A stretch of 64,000 bases of DNA from Temnothorax longispinosus (GCF_030848805.1 NC_092360.1:2294001-2358000); one strand, 5' to 3'; counted from the stretch's first letter, positions 1 through 11,813 are shown. Notes: generated from the sequence alone by a model not told the origin. Translations and numbers: made by a program.

Positions 1-995
1 GATAATAATTCTATCTCTGTGCAAAAATTTGTTTTTGGTAATGTCTTATATCTTTTACTATCTATTTTTACACTTAAAGCATTTTTTTCACGCAATTCGG
101 TTGCTAAACTTTCTTTCGAAGATTATCGACGCGTTGAACGCATTACAAACTTTGAGAGCCCCTGCTCAGTTTGATTGTTGGTTTTTCCCCTCCTCCCATT
201 TCTTCCCCCTTTTTTCCTCTTCTCCTCGCGATAGTATTGCAGCTCACCCCGCGCGCGCCGTTGTATTTCATTGTTGTGAACGCATGCAAATTGCGATCCC
301 AGTGCCGGGCCCGAGTATCAATTCTAACAGAATTAATTCGAGTGCAGTCATTGTTTTTTGCGCGTCACAAAAAACCCTCTATACGCGGGCGGCATCGTTT
401 TGCCCCGCTACGAACAATATCCGGTTCATACGAACGGTTGCGCACGTCGCCGATTTCTCCTCGCCGCGTCGACCGCCCCTGTGTTCCTATGGTGGTGAAA
501 TCCCGTTCGAAAATTGAACCCGCTATGGGTCGTCAATATAACATCGGCAATCGATCATTTTATTGGTAATTATCGTCAACGTTTCGCCAGTGATGTCAGC
601 GCTCAGCGAACAGCGTCAAAAAAAGGATTGAGTAATATAGCGTCGCTAATTCGCAGAACTGAATGCCCGCGTTTCATCACGCGATAGCTTCCAGTGAATA
701 ACCTCGCTTTCAGTGACAAATGGCAAAATAGTACGACTATTAGTGATGAAAAATACAAAAAATATCAAAGATTTGTAAAACTGCACGAGCAATTTACTCT
801 TGTTACGTAAAGTGTTTTATATATAAAAGTTTTGTAGAAGGAAAGTTGGGAAGAACATTTGATAATATCAAAAAATTAACCCATGAAAATCATATAATAT
901 TAAAAAATATTTAAGATATTGAAATGTTATCTAAAAGTATATACATAAACGGTGGCATATACTGTAATACGGATTGTTTGATATTTATGTTGCAG
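1..995. other. Non-coding flank and intron 5' of the UPF0489 exon
   Basis: The first 230 bases are AT-rich, a GC-richer patch covers about 230-720, and AT-rich DNA follows up to the splice acceptor. Open frames at 29-517 and 171-569 overlap each other and match no family I know. No earlier UPF0489 exon is visible, so the N-terminal half of that protein must lie outside the window. The last bases form a T-rich tract ending in TTGCAG at 990-995, the acceptor of the next exon. Confidence 0.6.
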
Positions 996-1190
996 AAAGA
1001 TGACTTTACAGCCGTCAGCTCAGCATTGCGCCAATATCTTCCTGAAAAAGATACTCCGTATATCTTGGACATCGACCTCGATTTCTTTAGTACTAAAAAC
1101 CCGTTCAAAGATCTTCATGAGCGTGTAAACCTTTACGACAAGTTGGCTCCTTTGTTTACGTATAAGAGGGCGGAATCAAATGATCCAGAG
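996..1190 (+). CDS. Internal exon of a UPF0489 (C5orf22-homologue) protein, partial gene
   Basis: Seen: a 65-codon block starting KDDFTAVSSALRQYLPEK and containing YILDIDLDFFSTKNPF, followed by a charged stretch ending ESNDPE. A T-rich tract ending TTGCAG lies directly before it, and GTAAGT follows directly at 1191. The segment is 195 bases, both borders fall between codons (phase 0), and the frame stops two codons after the donor, so it behaves as a clean symmetric exon. Known: LDIDLDFFS-x-KNPF is the hallmark of the UPF0489 family (human C5orf22, about 440 residues), where it lies in the C-terminal half. The acidic block resembles a metal-binding hydrolase site, but I know of no settled function. 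Inferred: an ATG at 924 is in frame but lies before the acceptor, so it is not taken as a start. No neighbouring exon was recognised on either side. The exon could belong to a gene with long introns or be a detached copy; the intact frame and splice sites favour a functional exon. Confidence 0.85.
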
Positions 1191-1849
1191 GTAAGTTTGA
1201 TATAAATCTATGCAAAAAAGGAGGCGATTTAATTTTTTCATTAAGTAAGCGTTATATACATATATTTCTAAAATAATGAAGCGATAAGATGTATAGTGCG
1301 AATCAAGATCGCAACTGCTCAATTATAGAACTTTAATATATGTATACCTACACTCTCTCCCGAAGTTTTATTTGCATCAACGGCAAAAAAATGAACTTTC
1401 GATTTATCTACATACAATTAAACAATAATATCGTAATAATTATTATTTTTATAAATATAATAAAATTAATCAAATAGAAAATATTATCTTGCGCTTTTTA
1501 ACAATGAAAGTTCTTCGTGGAATAAAAGACTGGAGTAATTTAAGAAAATCGTAGAAGGGTATAATTAGCTGGTACATAGTTTCTAAAATATTAGAGAAAC
1601 GATGAACGTATTATATTAGTTCATTTAATACAAAAACATTATACTACATCTACATCTGAAATAATTAAGCATCGTATCTCTTACAATGTGTTGACTCGCT
1701 GGAGACTTACTGTCTCAAGTCCCCTACATACAGCCTTATTTTTTTGCGTATTACAAACAATTAAGAATAATACAATATTATTAAACAAGATTAGGGGAGA
1801 AAGAGGTGAAGAGAGAGCACAAGAATATTATCAGTCATTAAATATCTGA
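1191..1849. other. AT-rich intron-like DNA after the UPF0489 exon
   Basis: Begins with a consensus donor GTAAGT and continues as AT-rich sequence with stops in all frames. I looked for a following UPF0489 exon and did not find one. No repeat or RNA gene is apparent. Confidence 0.6.
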
Positions 1850-2230
1850 TTTCGCGGAAGCCGATCTGATTAGGTGGGCAAATGAGGGGGCGAGAGGGGT
1901 CGCGACCAAGCTGGCTTTAGAAGCGATGGAATTTCGCGAATCAGAGGATGGGAGGCTACCGCCAACGAGCGGAAGATTTGCGAATAATTAGGTGGACCGA
2001 CAATGGCCGTAGTCCCGCGGCAGGCCGGATACACAATGTAGCCTGCCACCAGCGGGATAATAGACAGAGAAGAACGACTCTATGGGGTTTTAGGATTCGA
2101 CGGACATAATGGCACCGGCCTATTGTCTACGTAACTGCAGACTGCTAACATCCGCCTCCGGGGTCGACCATGTTGGCTCATCTGCATACCAGCTTACAAC
2201 CCTTCAGCCGTTTAGTTCCGAGCATCGAAA
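1850..2230 (+). mobile_element. Possible 3' remnant of a non-LTR retrotransposon
   Basis: A GC-rich island in AT-rich DNA. From about 1846 a frame reads ...EADLIRWANEGARGVATKLA... and ends at a TAG near 1989, about 47 codons without a suitable start, so only the tail of a reading frame survives. After the stop comes a GC-rich segment with a strong stem-loop (2014-2056), then a TATGGGGTTTTAGGATTCGA stretch. The order 'end of an ORF, structured GC-rich 3' UTR, GGGGTTTTAG-like tail' is typical of insect R1/Jockey-type elements. No poly-A end or target-site duplication was identified and the clade is not assigned. An unrelated decayed exon is an alternative. Confidence 0.4.
2014..2056 (+). other. 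GC-rich stem-loop inside the retrotransposon-like island
   Basis: CCCGC + GGCAGGC (2014-2025) pairs with GCCTGCC (2041-2047) and GCGGG (2052-2056). This leaves a 15-base loop and a four-base bulge, for 12 base pairs. In non-LTR retrotransposons such 3' UTR stems are recognised by the element's reverse transcriptase; that role is inferred. Confidence 0.55.
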
Positions 2231-4244
2231 CGTTAATTCCGCTCCGGCCACGCCATTCGTCAATGAATCTCGATCGTATGCTATTATTAGTATGTGTCGC
2301 GTGTGTCGAGCCATTTGACGAAACGAGACGTTTTTTAAATTAATTAAAATCGACATGATGCTTTTTCAATTAATTCTCACACGATATTCGATATGTACAC
2401 GCGACTTTCAATAAACCGTTCTCGATAAATTTCCGACGGATTCCCGTTATTTGGAAGATTTGCAATAGATTAAAACTGTTTTATTAGATGTATGTCATTA
2501 ATGACGGCTGTTGGATATTTTTAGCAGCGCTGTTTATAAGAGGCGGTCATTGATCGGAAATATTTTCAGTCATTCTTATTTTATGATCGCTCAATTGTCC
2601 CAGATTGCTCGTAAATAATTCGCGCGATATTGATGTTGACAGGGAATAAATATAGATTTATACTCAACTAACAAATAACCACTGTAGGCACGCGTAAATT
2701 CATCTATTATTATGATGATGCAGACTTAGAGCAGATAGTCTTAGATTGTTTCTGATTTAAATTTAATACAGAAATCACATTAATTTAAACATACTACTAT
2801 ATATATTTGTTTTTATGTAAACTTAAATATAGTATTTATGCAAATTTAAACTAAATTATTTAAAATATAACTATTTCCACAATGGAACAATGGTAAATTA
2901 TTTCCTACAGACATACCTTTGCAATAACTTTTACAAAGCACGATTTACCGCGATGTATCGTAATTGTTAAATCAACTGAATTCTATGAATAGCTACTCGC
3001 GGTTGTAGCTATATTCATTTAATTACCGGATTATGGTAACTAACATCACGCGTTGAATGTATAACAAATTTTGTCGATGAAATGGAAATGTTAATTGCGT
3101 CGTCATTTATAAAGTGCAACAGTATGTCATTTGAATTTATAAATAAATTATAAACGAGTTTAATTACGAGTATACATGTTTATACAGTACTAAATATGTA
3201 AGTATTACATATTTATATTTATATACTTTTATAATATAAATTAATAAATACATAAATAAAATAATTATATCTATACCGAGGAAATCATTTGTTTATAAAT
3301 TGCTGCTGTGAGAATATTTAGTGAAAAAGTATTTTAACATTGATTTGTTGAGAAATTCTTTTGTATTTCGTTCTAAATTTTATATTTTGTTCTAATAATC
3401 GAAATTACCTAATCAAAAGAACTTACAAAAAATTTTTAGAAATGTGTAACGAATAACGAAGTAATAAGGCATACTACAAATTTCCACTCTTTACACAATT
3501 CTCTTTTTCTTTCCCGATGCTTCTTTATATTATTTGCATAAGGTTTCGCATCGGATCTTTCACAACCTATAACCGATATGTACAACGGTAAACGGTTGCA
3601 GCATTCCTACTTTGCATATCTCCAATTGTCGAAAAGCCTTTGATCCAGCCAGATCGTTTGTAATTTCTCACGGAGTTCCATGTGCATCCTGCATGTCATT
3701 TAGAAAACATCAGAGCTATCCTCCTATATTCGAAATCGCTGATTTCAAGGCCGAACAATCTAACTTCTCTCACCGTGGGATCTCTGCAAGATGCGTATAC
3801 CCTTGAACGCAGAACGCAGTCAAGCTTTGACATCCGGAATTGCTTACCGTTATGTTAATGTTGCGAATCGGGCCATTTAAATGCATGCCGATTAAATATT
3901 CGCTTCTTTTCGGCCTGTACGTGTACTATGGAGGATAAGTCCAGTTTCTGCTTTCAGCACGATAATAATGCAAATGCAAGAGAATGATGCAACCGTTGCC
4001 GCGTCCAATTCAACTTTTAAAAATTCAAATCGGCACTGGACTTTTTCTTTTAATTATTTTTTTTTTTTTTTTATTATTTACTATCTTTGCGTTTTTATTT
4101 ATCTTTAGAGAGATAAAATTTAAAAAAAATACTTGAGTAATTGTAACGTTTTTAAAGCATCAATAGATGATTAATTAATAAATATACCCCGTAGTCTGTT
4201 TTGCTGAAATTTTTTTATTCTTCCGCATACACAATATGTGTGTT
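2231..4244. other. AT-rich non-coding DNA
   Basis: Mostly A/T with stops in all frames and many short A- and T-runs, including an uninterrupted T-run at about 4057-4072. A slightly GC-richer part lies at 3540-4020 with an unsupported 64-codon frame (3612-3806). Nothing else is recognised. Confidence 0.6.
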
Positions 4245-4254
4245 TATATCTATA

Positions 4255-4306
<52 letters not shown>
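4245..4306. repeat. TATATC / (TA)n microsatellite
   Basis: Two or three TATATC units run into an uninterrupted TA tract (about 4257-4297) and an ATGTATATATAG tail. The minus-strand frame through it (4171-4602) translates to an IY repeat and is an artefact. Confidence 0.95.
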
Positions 4307-4832
4307 GATGCGCAGACCCGATGATTTCGATTTAATGTATGCGGGTCAGACGGCGCTACCTGTCTTACCCTGAGAACTTGGCAGTGCATTGTGATTGTAA
4401 TCGCCGGCTGCAGGTCACCCCGTAGCCTAACCGAGGTCAGGGTCATTCTTGAATTATTTAAATTATGCAATCCACATTCCTTCTTCCAGACTCGTACGCA
4501 AGCACCGCTCGCGCCACGATCGTCCGCGATCTTTTGTAAAGAATAATAATTACGAGGAAGAATGAAAAAGTCGGTCTCATGCAAGGAAACAACTAACCGC
4601 ATGTTGTGTTTACGATTGAAACGAGTTTCATATTATTCCGACTTCAATATCGATTTTAATTTACGGCTTGAAATTCGTACAAAAAGATCGTAACTGTTCA
4701 GCGTAAATGTCTCGCAACAATGATAGAAATTTTCTTAGAATTTTTTTTCATCTATAAATTCTTTATTGAATATATTTCTTTATTCCAATAAGAACACTTT
4801 AACACAAGCAGAATAATAATAAACAAATTTTA

Positions 4833-5219
4833 TTAAATACGTTTATGTTCTATTCGACATGACTGCTCCGCGTTACAATTCTTAAGAACACGATTGTTGA
4901 ATCCATTTTCTTTATGAATTAATCGACGCATACGGAGTCTTGAACGGCGATCCGCAGGGTGTATTTTACGCGACTCCTTTCTCAGGATCTGCCACGCGAT
5001 GTCCCACTGGGATCCCAACGAAAGAAGAAACGACACGAGCGGGGGGTCCAGTATGCAAAACGGGATCCGTTTTTCGGCCGCCCCGAATATTGATGTATAG
5101 CCAAGTATGTAGATGAGCGTGAGAATGCAGCTCGTGCCGGATGGTGGCGCGAATAGGGTGAACCGGAAGTAAACCAGTTCCCCTATCCTCCGTAGCTCCC
5201 GGTTGCTTTTGCGGCGCAT
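4833..5219 (-). CDS. Unrecognised minus-strand open frame with coding-like codon use
   Basis: A 128-codon frame starts with MRRKSNRELRRIGELVYFRF and sits in a GC-rich island (4920-5225) within AT-rich surroundings. About two thirds of third positions in the first 95 codons are G or C, more than the local composition would give. Two hydrophobic stretches (around residues 31-46 and 52-68) separated by a basic stretch could be membrane segments or hydrophobic strands. The frame opens directly after an in-frame stop. A second frame on the same strand (4966-5223, 85 codons) overlaps it, which weakens the case. No splice donor of quality is visible. I recognise no family. It could be an exon remnant, a transposon fragment or chance. 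Confidence 0.18.
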   Translation of the reverse strand: MRRKSNRELRRIGELVYFRFTLFAPPSGTSCILTLIYILGYTSIFGAAEKRIPFCILDPPLVSFLLSLGSQWDIAWQILRKESRKIHPADRRSRLRMRRLIHKENGFNNRVLKNCNAEQSCRIEHKRI

Positions 5220-5458
5220 TCATTCTTCCTCCAACGTTGTACTTTTGCCATTGACTTTTACGAACGAAAACGTAAATGCAAAAGTCGAAAGCACTGTCGA
5301 GAAATTTGACACAAAAGAGCTCGTAAACACGACATTTTTCAAATTACGTCTGTAGGAAAAGCAGTTACATGATATCTTACTTAAGATTGTAGCATTTACA
5401 GTGTTTTTGTATTAAATTTCTGTTACAAATTATAATTTCTCTATAGCATATTACAATT

Positions 5459-5483
5459 TCTCTCTCTCTCTCTCTCTCTCTCT
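5459..5483. repeat. (TC)n microsatellite
   Basis: Uninterrupted TC dinucleotides, about 12 units, in AT-rich DNA. Confidence 0.95.
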
Positions 5484-8400
5484 GTACTTCAAGTTTGTTA
5501 CATAACCTCAAAAGTGTATATTGTTTAACAATGGCGCGAGGGGTTGGCTCGGACTAAATTGGCACTCGTGGTTTCAAAAGCGGAAGCGAGCTATTCTGCT
5601 AGCATTTGTATCCAATTGGTTCTATCAATTTCGCCAGAATTTATTGAATTGATCTAGTTGTTGACTAGAATAACCGCAGAATATTCTGATAGAATAATAC
5701 ATGGTTTACCAACGTATACATATATGTCATGTTGCTGTATCCAACAGGTATGAAAGTAATGCTGTAAATACCAAAATATTGATGGTTATTTTAAGATGGA
5801 TAAAATTTTTTTTTTTGTACAAGTATTTTTGTATTTATATATGTATTTGAAGTATTTTTATATTATATATGTCTAAAAAAGAGACTTTATTACGTTTTAC
5901 TTCCATATAACTATAAATACAATGCTCACCGTTTTCCTATCTATCTATTACATCTATCATAATAGTTTTTTGTCTGTAATATAGATCTTTTAACTATATT
6001 TTATTATTAAACAGTTCGCGATTGCAATGATAAAAATTGATCGATTTTATTTAGCGTTTAATTTGTTCTATCAATGAATTTGAATTTCGCAACATATCGG
6101 GAACGCAGCTTCAACAGAAAATGCAGAAGCGGATTTCAAAGAGCAATAATGCCACCTTCGGCAAGATTTTATCACTCCTTTATTTTCTCATTTCTCTTTT
6201 ACTTTTGCTTCCCTGCCTCGCCGTCTCTTTCGCTCTCACGACGGCCTTCTGCTGCTGAAATATCTGTTTAAACCTGCACGAGGTACGAAAACGGGACGGA
6301 GATAAACAACAAGGAATTAAATATACAATAAAGTGCGGAGTCCGGACAGCGAAAGGGCGTGGTGGGGTGGCGAGGCGGTAAAAGAGGGAAACTCCTTTAC
6401 CGGCCGCCATTCCGCCTCGCTCACCCTCTCGTGCGCCCCAACCCTGAGCCACCCGCATAAATAAATCCAATTGGCTCAAATAAAATGTACGAAACGAAGT
6501 CGCGCCAATGGCCGGGCTATATTTTATTTTCTCTCATTTTCCCTCCCTCCTGTGCGGGCGCTCTCGCTCTTTCTCGCTCCTTCTTCTCCGCCCACTCTCG
6601 CATCCATTCCTTTCCGTATTCGTCTGTAGTCCTTTTTCTCTCGTTTCGCTTTCTCGTCCGCCTCTATCCCTGCGACGACGGTAGGATAATTCAATCTCGA
6701 CTTTTCACGGATTTCCCATCAAAGGAGACATACCGGTTACGAGCTGAGAGATTTCTCTTTCTCGGCGCGTCTGTAGTTGCTCTGACTTTTTGAATCGAAA
6801 CCGTCCTTATTTCTTATTCGTTCTCACCAACCACGGCCCCTTCCGTGCATTTTCTCAATTTTCTGTCACCGCAATATACATATTTCAACTTACGTCGATA
6901 TTTCGTATTAATATCCGGAATGTCATAATGTTATAACGTGGCTTTACTTCTAATTTCTAATTGATAATACTTACACATGGGTTCAGACATTAATATTGTT
7001 GCCTAACATTACTGCCTAAATGTAATGATTGTAATGGTTAAATGTAGTGGTTATGAGAAAGAAAGAAATCTTATAATATGTGAAATACATTATAAAATTT
7101 ATGAATATATGAAAAAAATCAAAGAGTTTTTAATTGTTTTTATGTAAATCCATTTGTGACATATCATTATTAACTTAATTAAAATTAAATCAAATTAACA
7201 GATAGTTTGATGTATCATTATACATTTTAACATTAGCATATAACAAAAATATTTTAACTATCATTAAACAATCTATTAATATTTAATTCACTATAATCTT
7301 AACAAAATTACCTTTACGTAGAGCGTTATTAAATTGATTACAATGGAACAACAGTGAATGTTACGTTAAAACGCATAATATCATTGACAATACATTATAC
7401 AATTCATATGTATGAAACCGCGTTAGTTACTTGATGTTTAATTAATTTACAGCATAATATATCAATTATATAACTACTGCATTTAACTAAATTATTAATT
7501 CAGCAATTATACGTATAGAGCTTTCAAATCGATTCTCTTTCTTCTATGCTTCGTTCAATATTCGAGTCTATCATAAAGTTATAATAAAGTATCTAAAATC
7601 AATGAACGACGAATGTTTTTGTTTCAAAATTATTAATTTTAATTATTTTTTTGCGTACATTGGTGAAAATATATTCCCGCTCGCAATTGTGCTCGGATGT
7701 GCAAGAATGCTAGTTTCCGGTCCACGTGGATCGGAACCACGTGCAACGGTGGTTTCTTCATTAACAAGGCGCTCGGTCTTCGAAGGAAAGCAAATTTTGT
7801 TGGGGCAGGTCACTTTCGTAATTACCTTCTCTCACGGAAGTCCCAGCTCGAACTTCGATCTCAGCAACGGCGGCGACGGCGCGCGGTGGAGGTGGCGGAG
7901 GTGGTAGTAGCGGCAACGACCCTCCTCAAGGTCGTCTCTCATCCCCCGCAATTAAGCCCTCCGACAATTAGATCGATAAACGCAAGGAGGCGCTCTTTAT
8001 GCCTCTCGTGCTGGGGCGTTTATGCGCTCCGCGTAACAGCCGTGACTCTCTTTTCCTTTCTCTCGCCCTCTCTCTTTCATTCGCATCCTACCGACGATAA
8101 TGAATCGCTGAAATTACAGTATGCCGTTAAGATCGGCCCGAGATCTCTTTAATAATGTTACCTCCCTTTCGCGTATATAATCTTTGATTAACCAAATACC
8201 TAGTGTTCATTACAGTCCCATAACTCGACCCGGATGAAATATTCGGAGAAAGAAAGAAAAAGGCGTACAAACGAAATGTGCGAACATATTATTTATCCCT
8301 CTATATTTTGGGGGTAAGAAATTAAGTGTTACTCAATGCTGCTACAACTTCAGTAAATCTTCAGAATTGATTTATTAATTTTATCCGCATTTACATCAAG

Positions 8401-8859
8401 ATTTTTTTGAATAAAACAATATATAATTGTAATTATAAGAGTAGAAAGAAGTTATATCTATTCTTTCTTCTTAGTCTTCGTAAATTATAAATCACTTTTT
8501 GATCCTTATCGTATGTTTGTCTGAGATCCTGCACCTGCAAAAATGACAAATTTATCTAGTGGGATATTAATTTGAAATTTCAGAAAAATAAGAATTACAT
8601 ATAATTATAGAATGTAGACTGTTTTTTGGAAAGTACGCAGTAATTTCTTGCGCATAAAGTAGGTAAAATGATATTCTCTAACAGATTCTGTAGGACCATA
8701 TAGTTAAAATTCTGAAACGCTGGAATGTTTGAAAGGGTTGAGGGGGTTTATTTTATGTCCGGCACGCACACACCCCTGGAAAACCGGATAAGAACCAACA
8801 TCGCCATCTATCGCAGGTGATAAGAACGAGGATTTCCTTTGCAGTTTCCGGGGAAGCCG
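5484..8859. other. Gene-free DNA with GC-richer patches
   Basis: AT-rich at 5484-6060 and 6880-7600. Pyrimidine-rich, GC-richer patches lie at about 6080-6840 and 7680-8150. The patches hold overlapping open frames on both strands (for example 6180-6479 minus, 6485-6793 plus, 7697-8152 plus) made of S, R, F and P from CT-rich DNA, and none resembles a protein. The patches may be regulatory. Two CACGTG boxes lie in the second patch. Confidence 0.55.
7723..7743. promoter_or_regulatory. Paired CACGTG E-boxes
   Basis: CACGTG occurs at 7723-7728 and again at 7738-7743, nine bases apart. CACGTG is the site of bHLH factors such as Myc/Max, USF and Clock/Cycle. Pairing of two canonical boxes so close together is uncommon by chance, but function is inferred. 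Confidence 0.3.
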
Positions 8860-8925
8860 CAACCCCGTTGGGTGACGTGACGAGCGAGACCGACGCCATG
8901 CGTCCAAGATGGCTGCGGATCGTTA
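8860..8925 (+). promoter_or_regulatory. Promoter-like cluster with TGACGTGA and AAGATGGCTGC
   Basis: GGTGACGTGACG (about 8870-8881), a GCCAT core near 8895 and AAGATGGCTGC at 8906-8916 lie within about 60 bases of CpG-containing DNA. AAGATGGC is the YY1/Pleiohomeotic-type core often found just downstream of transcription starts; TGACGTGA is a CRE variant. No exon is recognised next to it, so this is a candidate only. Confidence 0.3.
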
Positions 8926-11813
8926 AACGGTCACGCGCAAACTCCTCGGGGAATAGAGGGTTGGTTTGGGGGTGTCTCTGCTCCTTAATAGCGTCGAAGA
9001 GTAGTTACGATCTCAGATCGTCACAGCTAACTTATCAGACCGTTTCTACTCATCATTCGACGTTTAACGTACGCGTGCAAAGTGTCACAACTAAATCATA
9101 ATTCATCAATGTTATTTATTACTATTAAATATTGCTGTCTTCTTTTTTATCAAACTTTATCAAGAAGTTCTTGTTTACGATAAGCGATGTATATAATACA
9201 TTTAAATTATTGCCATCACGGATATTTTTTTAAACTTTGCATTACAAATAGTTGTCATCTGCAACGATGAATATAAAATATTATACAGCGTACATTTAAA
9301 TATATTTAAAAGTTCCTAAAACAACGTGCACAAGCGTTTGAAAATACATAGAACATAATAAATATAGATATATAATATTTTCTGACATAATTTTAATTTT
9401 TTTCGTAGAAAATTTATCATGTCGTAACTGATTAAATAATATCAATATATAAATTACATCAATAAATACATTATTTTTTTAGAGAAATTTACATATTGTG
9501 AAAAAATGCCAACTGCCTCTTAAATCAATATCAATTCTTTTGTGTATAATATCTCATATTTTTTAAATATTATTGAATTATTGTATATATTTTTATTCTC
9601 CATTTTTTATTCCTTTGATATAAAATTTCGATAAGCAGACACGTGTTTTTATTTAGACGCAACTGGTTATCGATTATTTCAAGTATCAAAATAATACGTA
9701 TATCGATAAACTATTACAATGGATACGAGCAGTGAAACTTCCTGACACGTCAACGGCCAACATTTAATGTACTTCATAAGCATGGCGAAGGTTATCGCCC
9801 TTTCGCCGAACAATTGAAGAAATGACAGTGGTCATTACTTTAAAAAGGCGTAAAGGGCGATGGGCGTGTACGGTACGTGGCGTGCTTGCGCTTTTCAGTA
9901 TTGAAGCTCATTGCCCTCCGCGCGGAAACGCCGTTTCTTTACACCGGCACGTACATACCCACGCGTATTTAAGTATTAAGCGAATACAATATAATATCGC
10001 ACATGTCAATGCTATGTATTGACGCGTTCATGCATTCGACACCATATGATATATCGGAAGTCGTTGCCCGATCGAGACTTTCGGTGCACTTTTACGCGGC
10101 GATGCGTAAAAACGCGCACGTGAATTTCGTTTCAAACTGATCATTAGTGAGACAGAATAGGTACTGATCAGTGAACTGAGGACAGCTTAATTTTCAATCC
10201 TATTATTTAAAAAGTTTATTATCTCTTTATTTTAGTAATTTATATATATTTATTTATATGAAAAATTACAAATAGCAATTGTAAATATTTCAAAGATTAA
10301 TTCTAGATACAAATAATACAAATAAAATAGGACTACCTTTTTTAGTTTGTTATTTTTGTCAGAATCCAACTGGAAGAATTTGCATTATTTAGATAGATTA
10401 TAGAACAATGTGTGTAATGCAAAATCAACGGTACACATAATGCAATGTTTTTTTCCTCGCGCATTTACACATTTTCCTGATTCTCGCATGAGGTGTGAAT
10501 CCAAGAATCCAAGAACATCGCCGCGTAATACTTCAACGTAGACAGTGGCATTTTCCGATGATTCGTTGATTAGAATTACACGTATGAGACAAAAAATGAC
10601 ATCACAGCTGCATCGCTTTACGACACGTGATATGCCTGTATATTTATCTATAAATAAGTTGCGATATGCACAAGTGATGAAAATGTCTATAGACTTACGT
10701 GTTATCGATCTTGTTGGTCTAGAGCGCGGCGCTCTCGCGAGCGATACGTTGCGACACAAAGCGACGTTTTAACGACTGTGATTATTTGCGATAACGCATT
10801 TGCCGAAACTCTGATAAAGTGACGAACCGCTCTCTGGAGAGTCTACGAGTCATCGAAGTCAAAAGAGACTGATGTATTATCCGGTATTTTACAGTGCATC
10901 AGGTATTGTGTATCATATCGCAAATTACATTGCTGACTCTCATGATTATGGAGGATGTAGTCCGATATCGAATTATACGTAATTTATTTTAATTTCGGCA
11001 ATTCAGTGTCGTAACACTAGTTCACACTTTATGTATTACAGTAATTATTTTATTATAAATATCCATAGTTGTGTGCTGTTTTATAAAGGAAAATTTGACA
11101 GGTTGATCTAAAGATGACCCGTATAGAGATGATTGCAACTGCAATTCTCTTGAGGTTGCAAACTGATTATGTTGATAAAAAAAGAGCGCTGATAAAAAAA
11201 CAGAGACTATTTAATTTTCGTTAAATGATCGCTAATGACTCTGAGCGACGTCATAGATGGGAATAGAGAATATCGTTCTGTTTGTCGGTTCAAAGACTGA
11301 CGAGTATCTATGAAAAGAGTCTTGATTGCGGGATAAATCGTCGGAATCTTAGTTGCCGTAATGCGTAATGCGAATTCCTTGCTGATTGCGAATAGTTGTG
11401 TTTAACAGTTAATCCATTATCGATAGCAGATGTTGCGCGGAAGAGTGTTAATGTTTCGTAATAAATGAGATTACCGTGTAAGTGCAACCATTATGTAATC
11501 AATAATTATGTGCATTATAGAACACACTGAGTTATCATGCTAAGAAAGAGCCATCTTCATAAGCAGATCTGTCTAAATGATATCTTGAGCATCCACTAAA
11601 GGAAATAAGTGAACTGCACAAATAACTGTGAGTTAATCTGGATTTTATAAAAAAATGAAAAATTATTGCGAAATATTTTTCTCTTACTTTTGATAAGACA
11701 TAATTATTTTTAAATAAATATGTATATGTATATTTTTTATTAATATATTTGATATTGTTCAAAACATTAATGCGATAAAATTTAAAAGAATCTCGCTCGT
11801 GTGTCCAAAAACA
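8926..11813. other. Gene-free, mainly AT-rich DNA
   Basis: Apart from a few GC-richer spots (8926-9080, 9780-10140, 10690-10870) this is AT-rich with no recognised gene. Small palindromes occur, such as TTTTACGC/GCGTAAAA at about 10090-10111. Open frames of 66-124 codons here match nothing. Confidence 0.55.
9794..9861. other. Nested stem-loop of 68 bases
   Basis: ATCGCCCTTTCGCC (9794-9807) pairs with GGCGTAAAGGGCGAT (9847-9861), 14 base pairs with one bulged T. The loop holds a second stem, AATGAC/GTCATT (9821-9836). It is the size of a pre-miRNA, but the stem is not continuous and no known miRNA seed is present. Confidence 0.4.

Noticed and set aside
29..517. 162-codon plus-strand frame upstream of the UPF0489 exon
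   Set aside because: Its composition shifts halfway (AT-derived F/L/I, then CpG-derived R/S/P), it overlaps another frame, and it matches no UPF0489 N-terminal sequence.
3899..3920. TTCGCTTCTTTTCGGCCTGT resembles the 5' end of U2 snRNA
   Set aside because: The invariant U2 sequence after CGGCCTTTTGGC is absent, so the similarity is limited to a few bases.
4171..4602. 143-codon minus-strand frame
   Set aside because: It runs through the TA microsatellite and encodes an IY repeat.
7697..8152. 151-codon plus-strand frame
   Set aside because: S/R/L-rich low-complexity translation of CT/CG-rich DNA overlapping another frame; no family resemblance.
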